From positions 1-7,843 of the forward strand of contig URGI01000082.1 in NCBI GenBank assembly GCA_900547315.1: 7,843 nucleotides of DNA, written 5' to 3'. Both the position numbers and the translations under genes were made by a program. Numbering within the stretch: the stretch's first letter is position 1; each line of letters begins with the position of its first letter. Below are positions 1-5,790 of this stretch, piece after piece. Origin of the DNA: an uncultured Eubacteriales bacterium (GTDB lineage: Bacteria; Bacillota; Clostridia; Oscillospirales; Oscillospiraceae). Below the pieces are notes generated by a model. That model was not told where the DNA came from, searched no databases, and worked only from the letters and a program-made list of their open reading frames with translations.

Positions 1-18
1 CCACTAATTTCAATATTC

Positions 19-60
19 TTCGACATAAAGATTTACAATAAATTTTATCTATATGTCGAA
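19..60. repeat. 14-bp inverted repeat containing two Spo0A-box cores
   Basis: TTCGACATAAAGAT (19-32) and ATCTATATGTCGAA (47-60) are inverted copies with 13 of 14 positions complementary (the exception is A28 opposite A51). They are separated by a 14-nt AT-rich spacer. Each outer end is a TGTCGAA / TTCGACA box. The dyad could be a protein-binding site or an RNA hairpin. It lacks a GC-rich stem and has no clean following U-tract in either direction, so a terminator role is unlikely. It lies beyond the 3' end of the leftward RNase gene. Confidence 0.7.
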
Positions 61-69
61 CTTTGTCGA
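42..69 (-). promoter_or_regulatory. Possible leftward promoter overlapping the Spo0A boxes
   Basis: Read on the minus strand, TCGACA (69-64) resembles a -35 hexamer at 5 of 6 positions, and TAAAAT (47-42) resembles a -10 at 5 of 6, with a 16-bp spacer. The -35 would lie within the right-hand TGTCGAA box, and the second box would fall in the spacer. Spo0A-controlled sigma-A promoters often overlap the boxes in this way. The stretch is AT-rich, so chance matches are likely, and the gene it would serve is outside the window. Confidence 0.3.
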
Positions 70-70
70 A
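54..70 (+). promoter_or_regulatory. Tandem Spo0A boxes (TGTCGAA x2, 10-bp spacing)
   Basis: TGTCGAA occurs exactly at 54-60 and again at 64-70, so the starts are 10 bp apart. A third, inverted copy (TTCGACA) lies at 19-25. TGTCGAA is the consensus 0A box bound by the sporulation regulator Spo0A. Two boxes in direct repeat, one helical turn apart, is the arrangement known to bind a Spo0A dimer, as at B. subtilis abrB-type sites. By eye I found no other exact copy in the window. The regulated gene is uncertain. The boxes are downstream of the RNase gene, so the best candidate is a leftward gene starting beyond base 1. Confidence 0.65.
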
Positions 71-88
71 ATTTTTAGAAAAAATTTC
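68..88. repeat. AT-rich dyad at the 3' end of the RNase gene
   Basis: GAAATTTTT (68-76) and AAAAATTTC (80-88) form a 9-bp inverted repeat around a 3-nt loop, overlapping the RNase stop codon (TGA, 89-87 on the minus strand). With only one G-C pair the stem is weak, so it is at best a poor terminator. No better terminator for the RNase gene is visible before the left edge. Confidence 0.3.
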
Positions 89-590
89 ATGGCGTTCCGT
101 AAAGAAGCTCAAAAGTTTCGTAATGATCGCCGGTGTAGTAGATAAGCCCGTCGTTGGAGAACACTATGCGCTCCGCGCCGCGCGAGGACGCGCCCAGCGT
201 GTTCACGTCGCATTCCGTCCAACTGCGCCCCGGCGCGTCGGGCAGCAAGCCCTCGCGGTTCCCGAAGCGGTCGCCGCCGATGCACATTCCGGGCAGGTAT
301 TTCTCAAGAGATCCGCCGCTCCAGCCCGCGGCGCGCGCCTCGTCCTTCGTCACGAAGTTCGGCGGAAGGTGCCCGTAGCTGTGAATATAGAGCGCGACGT
401 CGTCCTTGCTCGTGCAGCTCCCGTCTTCGTCGAGCGTCTGTTCCGGCGCGGCGGACGGCTCAGAAGTTGCCTGCGGCGTGGCTTCAGCGGGCTGCGGCGC
501 GGTGACGTTCGCGCCCATGCAGCCGCCGAGCAGCGCGCACAGCATACACAGCGCGAGCAGAAAACTTGCAAACCTAAAACCTTTTCTCAT
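87..590 (-). CDS. Lipid-anchored barnase-family ribonuclease
   Basis: This 167-residue protein has an N-terminal lipoprotein signal (MRK, a hydrophobic stretch, then the lipobox LGGC with Cys24), a Pro/Ala/Thr/Ser/Glu-rich linker (about 27-56), and a complete barnase-type RNase domain (about 60-165). It matches barnase along its length: LPPNFVTKDEA, the IGGD-FGNREG loop, RSWTECDVN and GDHYETF correspond to barnase LPDNYITKSEA, IGGD-FSNREG, RTWREADIN and TDHYQTF. The catalytic set is present: Lys82, Glu126, Arg137, Arg141 and His156, for barnase Lys27, Glu73, Arg83, Arg87 and His102. It should therefore be an active guanyl-preferring endoribonuclease acting outside the membrane. ATG at 590 is chosen because a GAGGGG ribosome site lies at 600-595 and the signal peptide follows. 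An in-frame ATG at 632 lies upstream of the predicted transcription start. No barstar-like inhibitor gene is visible in the window. Family assignment is firm; the biological target is unknown. Confidence 0.92.
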   Translation of the reverse strand: MRKGFRFASFLLALCMLCALLGGCMGANVTAPQPAEATPQATSEPSAAPEQTLDEDGSCTSKDDVALYIHSYGHLPPNFVTKDEARAAGWSGGSLEKYLPGMCIGGDRFGNREGLLPDAPGRSWTECDVNTLGASSRGAERIVFSNDGLIYYTGDHYETFELLYGTP

Positions 591-622
591 TGTGCCCCTC
601 GCTTTCCAAATATGTTCATATG

Positions 623-651
623 ATTTTAACACTTTTTACACATGGACGCAA
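623..651 (-). promoter_or_regulatory. Promoter of the barnase-like gene
   Basis: On the minus strand TTGCGT (651-646) and TAAAAT (628-623) are separated by 17 bp. A TG at 631-630, one base before the -10, makes an extended -10 element, which can offset the poor -35 (3 of 6). Transcription would start near 616, giving a leader of about 26 nt that contains the GAGGGG ribosome site. Confidence 0.6.
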
Positions 652-680
652 TTGTCATGCCCGCGGAATTGTGATAAAAT
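652..680 (+). promoter_or_regulatory. Promoter of the lipoprotein-ABC transporter operon
   Basis: TTGTCA (652-657, 5 of 6 to consensus) and TAAAAT (675-680, 5 of 6) are separated by exactly 17 bp, with an extended TG at 672-673. Transcription would start near 687, only about 18 nt before the ATG at 705. The AGGGAGGA ribosome site (689-696) would then lie almost at the 5' end of the mRNA. Its -35 hexamer directly abuts that of the leftward promoter. Confidence 0.7.
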
Positions 681-704
681 CAAAATTCAGGGAGGATTTG
701 CACT

Positions 705-1736
705 ATGAAAAAATTTTTACCGCTGCTGCTCGCGGCGCTGTTGGCCTTCGGCCTCTGCGGGTGCGCCGGTTCCGATGCTCCGGACGAACCGGAGGCCACG
801 CAGGTCGTCGAGGAGCCGGACTACGTCCCGGCGTTTTCGGACGCCGAGAGCGCGGTGATGGCGTCATTTATGAATAAAAACCGCGCGCTCATCTACGAGT
901 CCGCGCTGTATACCTTCGATTTTGACGGCGAATACCACCCCGTGCTTGCGAGGTACACGCCCGACGGTGAGTCCGTGATTCTCGCGGATGACTGCGTGCC
1001 GGAGTTCCTGTTGGCGCTGGACGGGAGACTGTATTACGTCAATACCCGCCGCGGCGGCGAGATAGAAAGCATTGCACCGGATGGGAGCGACCGTCAGGTT
1101 CTCGTTGACGAGAGCTGTGACTGGATGCAGATATACGACGGCGAACTGTATTTCTGCGACGGCGAGGCGCAGTTCTGGCACATGCAGCCGGACGGCAGCG
1201 GAAAAACCCTGCTGCTTCAGGGGCCGTGCTATTACCCGTACGTGTTCGACGGGCACGTCGTGTATCAGGACGGGCGCGACGAGTGCCTGTACCTTGCCGG
1301 TACCGCAACGGGCGAAACGCTCCAGCTGAGCTATGTCCCGGCCTACGCGCCGGTGATACTCGGCGGCGAGCTGTACGCCACCGAGAAGACGGACGCGGGC
1401 TACGGCATATATAAGCTCGATTTTCAAAGCGGCACGGCGAAGAGCTACGAGGGACACGCCCTCGCGTCGGCGGCGGAGCTGTATATCCGCGCCGGGGAGT
1501 GGCAGATCCGCTACCCGGACGGGGACGCGAAACAGTATGTACTGCCGCTCGCGGCGATAAACGGCGGCGCGGCAGAATGTGGGTACAGCGGATACAGACG
1601 CGTGGAATACATCAATCCGGAATACCTCGTCGAGAGCGAGTACGAGGCCGGGGGCAGGATACGCAGGTTCACCGTGTGCGGCGCGGATGGCGCGGAAACG
1701 GAATTCATGGCCGGAACGGCCGGAGGTAAGGGATAA
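705..1736 (+). CDS. Lipoprotein with beta-propeller-like (DUF5050-like) domain
   Basis: This 343-residue protein begins with a lipoprotein signal: MKK, a Leu/Ala-rich stretch, then LCGC with lipidated Cys20. An acidic, Pro-containing linker follows (about 21-45). The rest carries repeated units of about 38-45 residues built from a '(L/F/Y)DG-(L/V)-Y' strand followed by a 'PDGS' turn. Examples are LDGRLYYVN near 105, PDGSDRQVL near 126, YDGELYFCDG near 144, PDGSGKTLL near 162, FDGHVVYQDG near 181 and GGELYATEK near 220. This is the pattern of DUF5050 and related beta-propeller surface proteins of Clostridia. No catalytic motif is apparent, so a binding or scaffold role is likely. The start is fixed by GGGAGG at 690-695. 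The stop is 2 nt before the ABC ATPase start, so it is probably the extracytoplasmic partner of that transporter. The partner role is inferred from gene order. Confidence 0.82.
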   Translation: MKKFLPLLLAALLAFGLCGCAGSDAPDEPEATQVVEEPDYVPAFSDAESAVMASFMNKNRALIYESALYTFDFDGEYHPVLARYTPDGESVILADDCVPEFLLALDGRLYYVNTRRGGEIESIAPDGSDRQVLVDESCDWMQIYDGELYFCDGEAQFWHMQPDGSGKTLLLQGPCYYPYVFDGHVVYQDGRDECLYLAGTATGETLQLSYVPAYAPVILGGELYATEKTDAGYGIYKLDFQSGTAKSYEGHALASAAELYIRAGEWQIRYPDGDAKQYVLPLAAINGGAAECGYSGYRRVEYINPEYLVESEYEAGGRIRRFTVCGADGAETEFMAGTAGGKG

Positions 1737-1738
1737 GC

Positions 1739-2446
1739 ATGGACGAGAATTTCATTCATTTTGAAAATGTAAGAAAGGACTACAAGGCGGGCGAGGTCAC
1801 AGTGACCGCGCTGCATGATGTCAGCTTTTCGATAGGCAGGGCGGAGATATGCGTGATAGTGGGCGAGTCCGGCGCGGGCAAAACGACACTGCTGAACATC
1901 CTCGGCGGCATGGACAGCCTCAGTGAGGGGCGCGTCACGGTCGACGGCGTGGACATTTCCGCGTTTGATAAAAAGCAGCTCACCGCATACCGCCGCACTG
2001 ACGTCGGCTTCGTGTTCCAGTTTTATAATCTGATACCGAACCTGACGGCGCTGGAGAATGTCGAGATCGCGGCACAGCTCAGCAAGGATTCGCTTGACCC
2101 GGCGACGGTGCTGGAGCAGGTCGGCCTCGGCGAGCGCGGCAAAAATTTCCCCGCACAGCTCTCCGGCGGCGAGCAGCAGCGCGTCGCAATCGCCCGCGCG
2201 CTGGCGAAGAACCCGAAGCTGCTGCTTTGCGACGAGCCGACCGGTGCGCTGGATTACCAGACCGGCAAGGCGATATTGAAGCTCCTTCAGGACACCTGCC
2301 GCAGCAGCGGCATGACCGTGGTCATCATAACGCACAACAAAGCGTTGTGCGCAATGGCAGATCGGGTCGTGCATATCAAGAGCGGCACGGTGCAGTCGGT
2401 CGAGAAGAACGAGCGGGTAGTCCCGGTTGAGGATATTGAGTGGTAA
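1739..2446 (+). CDS. ABC transporter ATP-binding protein, LolD/MacB type
   Basis: This 235-residue cytoplasmic ATPase has every ABC motif intact: A-loop Tyr15, Walker A GESGAGKT (42-49, Lys48), Q-loop Gln94 in FVFQFYNLIP, signature LSGGEQQR (141-148), Walker B LLLCDEP (161-167, catalytic Glu166), D-loop GALD (169-172) and switch His199. The full length, the FQFYNLIP segment and the TGALD sequence place it with the MacB/LolD/FtsE group. That group works with FtsX-type permeases in mechanotransmission rather than ordinary import. It should dimerise and power the large permease encoded directly downstream. AGGG at 1729-1732 serves the ATG at 1739, and GGAGG lies a little further upstream. The start follows the lipoprotein stop by 2 nt, which suggests translational coupling. 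The transported or signalled substrate cannot be read from the sequence. Confidence 0.95.
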   Translation: MDENFIHFENVRKDYKAGEVTVTALHDVSFSIGRAEICVIVGESGAGKTTLLNILGGMDSLSEGRVTVDGVDISAFDKKQLTAYRRTDVGFVFQFYNLIPNLTALENVEIAAQLSKDSLDPATVLEQVGLGERGKNFPAQLSGGEQQRVAIARALAKNPKLLLCDEPTGALDYQTGKAILKLLQDTCRSSGMTVVIITHNKALCAMADRVVHIKSGTVQSVEKNERVVPVEDIEW

Positions 2447-2447
2447 G

Positions 2448-5400
2448 ATGGATAAGTACGGTTTGAAAATGCTGCTCCGCAGTATAAGATCCTCGCTGGG
2501 GCGCTACCTTGCGATACTTGCGATCGTGGCGCTGGGCGTGGGCATCTTCGCGGGGCTGAAAAGCTCTCAGCCCGCCATGCAGAGCACGGTGGACGAATAT
2601 ATGCGCGATAACCGCATGTTTGACTTCCAGCTCATGTCGAGCCTTGGCCTGACGGAGAGTGACCGCGCGGCCTTCGCACAGCTTGACGGCGTGAAGTATG
2701 CCGAAGGGGCGTACGGCGTCGACGCGATGGCGGCGGTCGGAAAAACCGAGGAGCCGTACAGGTTCATGTCGGTGACGGAAAACGTCGCAGTGCCGCTGCT
2801 GGTTGCGGGGCGTATGCCGGAGACTGACGGCGAATGTCTTGCCGACGCGGGCGCGTTCTCTGAGAAGGACATCGGGAAAACCGTGCAGCTTTCGGAGGAT
2901 AACGACGCCGACACGCTCGACATGTTCACCTCCCGCAGTTATAAGATAGTCGGCATCGCAAAATCGCCGCGCTACATAAGCAACGACCGCGGCAGCACCT
3001 CTCTCGGCTCCGGCAGTCTCAAGGGCTTCATCATTCTGCCCGCCGCCGCGTTCAACAGCGAGGTGTACCATGAAATACTGCTCTACTGCAATTTTGACGG
3101 CGCACTGTTTTCAAGCGAGTACGACACCGCGCGGGATAAACTGAAGCCGCGCATACAGCAGCTTCTGAACCGATGCGGCGCGCGCCGGTATGAGACGCTC
3201 CGCGCCGAGACCGACGCAAAGCTTGCCGACGCACAGCTTGAGATAAACGACGGTTGGGACGAGTATTACGCCAACGAATCGTCGGCGCTCAGCCAGATAA
3301 ACGACGGCCTTGCGCAGATCGAGGCGGCGGAGAGCGAGATAGAGCAGAACCGCGCCGCGCTCGACGATGCGGAAAAGCAGCTTGAGGACGGACTGGCGAG
3401 TATTCCTGCCGCGCGGCAGGAGATAGAGCAGAACCGCGCCCTGCTGGACGAAAAGCAGCAGGAGATAGACGCGGGGCGCGCGGAGCTTGCACCCGCCGAG
3501 GCGCAGATCGCACAGCAGGAGGCGGAGCTGGCGTCGGCGCGCCGCAAGCTTGAGACCGCGAAGGAGCTTACGCTTGCGCCGTATAAGGCGGTCGTCAACC
3601 GGCTCCAGAGCGAGATAAGCACGACTCAGGCGGCGATAGACGCGCTCGACCGGTCGCAGTTCGGCTGGGAGCTGACGCTGTCGGTGCTCCAGTCGCGGCT
3701 GGAGCGTTTGCAGTCCGAACTCACGCAGGCACAGCAGAACCTCGATGACGCCGCCGCGCAGTTTGCCGATCAGGAAGCCCAGCTGGCCGACGGCGAAGCC
3801 CAGCTTGCCGCGGCAAAGGCGGAGATCGCTTCGGCAAAGGCCGAGCTTGACGCGGGACAGCAGCAGATAGATTCCGCGCGCGCCCAGCTTGACGCCGCGG
3901 AGGCGGAGCTGAACGACGCCGAACAGCAGGCAGAGGCCAAACGCGAGCAGATAGCGGCGGGACGGGCGGAGCTTGACAGCGCCGCCGCCGAGGTTGCGGA
4001 AAACCGAAAGACGCTTGAGGCCGCGCGCAGCAGCGCACTGGATCAGCTTGCGGCGGGGCGGCAGAAGCTCATCGACGCACAGGCGGAGCTGGATCAGGCG
4101 AAGGCCGACGCGGATGAGCAGCTGAAGCTCAACCTGTATGTCCTCACGCGCGACGAGAATTCCGGCTGTGCGACCTTTGAAAACGACGTAACAATCGTAA
4201 GCGCGGTCGGGGACGCGTTCCCTGTGTTCTTTGCGCTCATCGCGGCGCTGGTCTGCACCACGACCATGACCCGCATGATAAACGAAGAGCGCACCCAGAT
4301 AGGCACGCTCAAGGCGATGGGCTATTCTTCCGGCGCGATAATACGCAAATACCTGTGGTATTCGGGCAGCGCGGCGTTTATCGGCTGTGTGCTCGGCTTC
4401 GCGCTGGGCGTGACCGCGATACCGTATATCGTCTGGGTAGCGTACGAGATAATTTACAGCTACACGCAGCTCAGATTCTATTTCAGCGCGGCTATGTGGC
4501 TCGGTTGTCTCGGCGTCGCGGTGATCGGCATAATATTTGTCACGTGGCTCGCCTGCCGGCGGGAGCTTGCCGGGAAGCCCGCGGAGCTTATCCGACCGAA
4601 AGCGCCCGACGGCGGACGCCGCATCCTGCTTGAGCATATCAAGCCGCTGTGGAGCAAGCTGTCCTTTCTGAGCAAAGTGACGCTTCGCAACGCGTTCCGC
4701 TACCGGCAGAGAGTGCTGATGATGCTCATCGGTATCGGCGGCTGCACGGCGCTGCTTGTCACCGGCTTCGGCATAAAGGACTCGATCGGCGACGTACTCG
4801 ACTTCCAATATGGCGAGGTAATGCTGTACGACGTCGTCGTAAACTATGACCCGGCGCGCATCCAAAGCGAGGAGCTGCAGTCCCTGCTCGGCAGCCGGAC
4901 GGAGAATTATTCCCTGAGCTATCAGGAGGAGGCCACGGTCAGAACCGCCGGCGGCAGCCATGAAGCCCAGCTCGTCGCAATGGATGAGAGCGCGATGAAG
5001 GGCGTGATAGACCTGCACTATGACGGCAAGGCACTGGCCTTCCCGAAGGCCGGAGAGGCCATAATAAGCGAGGGGCTTGCCGAACAGCTCAAGATAAAAA
5101 CCGGCGACACGCTGACGCTTGAGCTGGATAAGCAAAATGTGCGCGTCACGGTCAGCGGCATATGCAAAAATTATCTGAACCACTACGTCTACGTCGCGCC
5201 GGAGACCGTAGGCTCGCCGGAGAACAACGCGGCATTCCTGCAGATCGGCGCTGAAGACGGGGGCGAAAGCCTTGCGGCGTATCTGCGCTCGCAGACGGGC
5301 GTGAGCTACGTATCCGTTGTGCAGCAGGAGCGGGATATGATGGCCGATTCGATGGCCAGTCTCGACATCGTTGTAGCGCTGATAGTCGGCTGCTCGGCGG

Positions 5401-5762
5401 CGCTGGCGTTCATAACGCTGTATAACCTCACGAACATAAACATCATGGAGCGTGTGCGCGAGATCGCAACGATAAAGGTTCTCGGCTTCTATCCGCTGGA
5501 GACGGCGTCGTACGTCCTGCGCGAGAATCTGATGCTGTCCGTCCTCGGCGGCGCGGCGGGGCTGTTCCTCGGCAAGCTGTTCCACCGCTTCGTGATGGCG
5601 ATAATCCAAGTGGATTACATGCATTACGACGTGCGCATAAGCGCGCTGAGCTATGCGCTCGCGTTCGCGGTGACGGTCGTATTCGCGCTGGCGGCGAACC
5701 TCTCCATGCGGCCGAAGCTCGACCGCGTGAATATGGCCGAGTCGCTGAAATCCGTGGAATAA
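2448..5762 (+). CDS. Large FtsX-family ABC permease with long coiled-coil arm
   Basis: This 1104-residue membrane protein partners the preceding ATPase. Approximate order: TM1 (20-40), an extracytoplasmic MacB-like domain (40-255), a coiled-coil insertion (259-555), a first FtsX core with TM2-4 (587-705, containing ERTQIGTLKAMGY), TM5 (757-778), a second extracytoplasmic domain (780-966), and a second FtsX core with TM6-8 (971-1087, containing ERVREIATIKVLGF). It ends in the family-typical MAESLKSVE tail. The duplicated core with charged 'E-R-IGTLKAMG' coupling segments is characteristic of FtsX/LolCE-type permeases. The insertion includes 12 uninterrupted heptads and probably folds as a long hairpin, as discussed under findings. 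I chose the ATG at 2448, one base after the ATPase stop. A TTG at 2427 would add seven residues and overlap the ATPase gene. Neither has a strong ribosome site, so coupled translation is likely. Function may be export of a hydrophobic or peptide substrate, or control of an envelope enzyme as with FtsEX. Confidence 0.92.
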   Translation: MDKYGLKMLLRSIRSSLGRYLAILAIVALGVGIFAGLKSSQPAMQSTVDEYMRDNRMFDFQLMSSLGLTESDRAAFAQLDGVKYAEGAYGVDAMAAVGKTEEPYRFMSVTENVAVPLLVAGRMPETDGECLADAGAFSEKDIGKTVQLSEDNDADTLDMFTSRSYKIVGIAKSPRYISNDRGSTSLGSGSLKGFIILPAAAFNSEVYHEILLYCNFDGALFSSEYDTARDKLKPRIQQLLNRCGARRYETLRAETDAKLADAQLEINDGWDEYYANESSALSQINDGLAQIEAAESEIEQNRAALDDAEKQLEDGLASIPAARQEIEQNRALLDEKQQEIDAGRAELAPAEAQIAQQEAELASARRKLETAKELTLAPYKAVVNRLQSEISTTQAAIDALDRSQFGWELTLSVLQSRLERLQSELTQAQQNLDDAAAQFADQEAQLADGEAQLAAAKAEIASAKAELDAGQQQIDSARAQLDAAEAELNDAEQQAEAKREQIAAGRAELDSAAAEVAENRKTLEAARSSALDQLAAGRQKLIDAQAELDQAKADADEQLKLNLYVLTRDENSGCATFENDVTIVSAVGDAFPVFFALIAALVCTTTMTRMINEERTQIGTLKAMGYSSGAIIRKYLWYSGSAAFIGCVLGFALGVTAIPYIVWVAYEIIYSYTQLRFYFSAAMWLGCLGVAVIGIIFVTWLACRRELAGKPAELIRPKAPDGGRRILLEHIKPLWSKLSFLSKVTLRNAFRYRQRVLMMLIGIGGCTALLVTGFGIKDSIGDVLDFQYGEVMLYDVVVNYDPARIQSEELQSLLGSRTENYSLSYQEEATVRTAGGSHEAQLVAMDESAMKGVIDLHYDGKALAFPKAGEAIISEGLAEQLKIKTGDTLTLELDKQNVRVTVSGICKNYLNHYVYVAPETVGSPENNAAFLQIGAEDGGESLAAYLRSQTGVSYVSVVQQERDMMADSMASLDIVVALIVGCSAALAFITLYNLTNINIMERVREIATIKVLGFYPLETASYVLRENLMLSVLGGAAGLFLGKLFHRFVMAIIQVDYMHYDVRISALSYALAFAVTVVFALAANLSMRPKLDRVNMAESLKSVE
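3336..3440 (+). repeat. 21-bp direct repeat pair within the permease coiled-coil region
   Basis: The same 21 bases, beginning GAGATAGAGCAG and ending AACCGCGCC, occur at 3336-3356 and 3420-3440. The start-to-start distance is 84 bp, exactly 28 codons or four heptads. Both copies encode EIEQNRA and continue as similar residues (ALDD and LLDE). This indicates past duplication of a four-heptad unit in the coiled coil. Confidence 0.85.
3777..4028 (+). repeat. Twelve consecutive 21-bp (heptad) units in the permease gene
   Basis: Residues 444-527 of the permease divide without gaps into 12 seven-residue units: AQLADGE, AQLAAAK, AEIASAK, AELDAGQ, QQIDSAR, AQLDAAE, AELNDAE, QQAEAKR, EQIAAGR, AELDSAA, AEVAENR and KTLEAAR. 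Position 3 is Leu, Ile or Val in 11 of the 12; the exception is Ala495. At DNA level the units are degenerate, with recurring GCGGAGCTTGAC-like words. The register shifts after residue 527. Confidence 0.85.
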
Positions 5763-5790
5763 GCATAAATAAAATACGGAGTTTCTGAAA

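Noticed and set aside
591..632. Upstream in-frame ATG (632) as the start of the RNase
   Set aside because: It would place 14 polar residues before the lipoprotein signal, lacks a ribosome site and lies upstream of the predicted transcription start; the -10 hexamer would be inside the coding region.
1511..2374. A 287-codon minus-strand frame opposite the lipoprotein end and the ABC ATPase
   Set aside because: The ATPase on the plus strand has all ABC motifs. The antisense frame spans two real genes and resembles nothing.
2427..2447. TTG start for the permease overlapping the ATPase gene
   Set aside because: It has no convincing ribosome site. The ATG at 2448 directly follows the ATPase stop and leaves a normal FtsX-type N-terminus. 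The TTG cannot be fully excluded.
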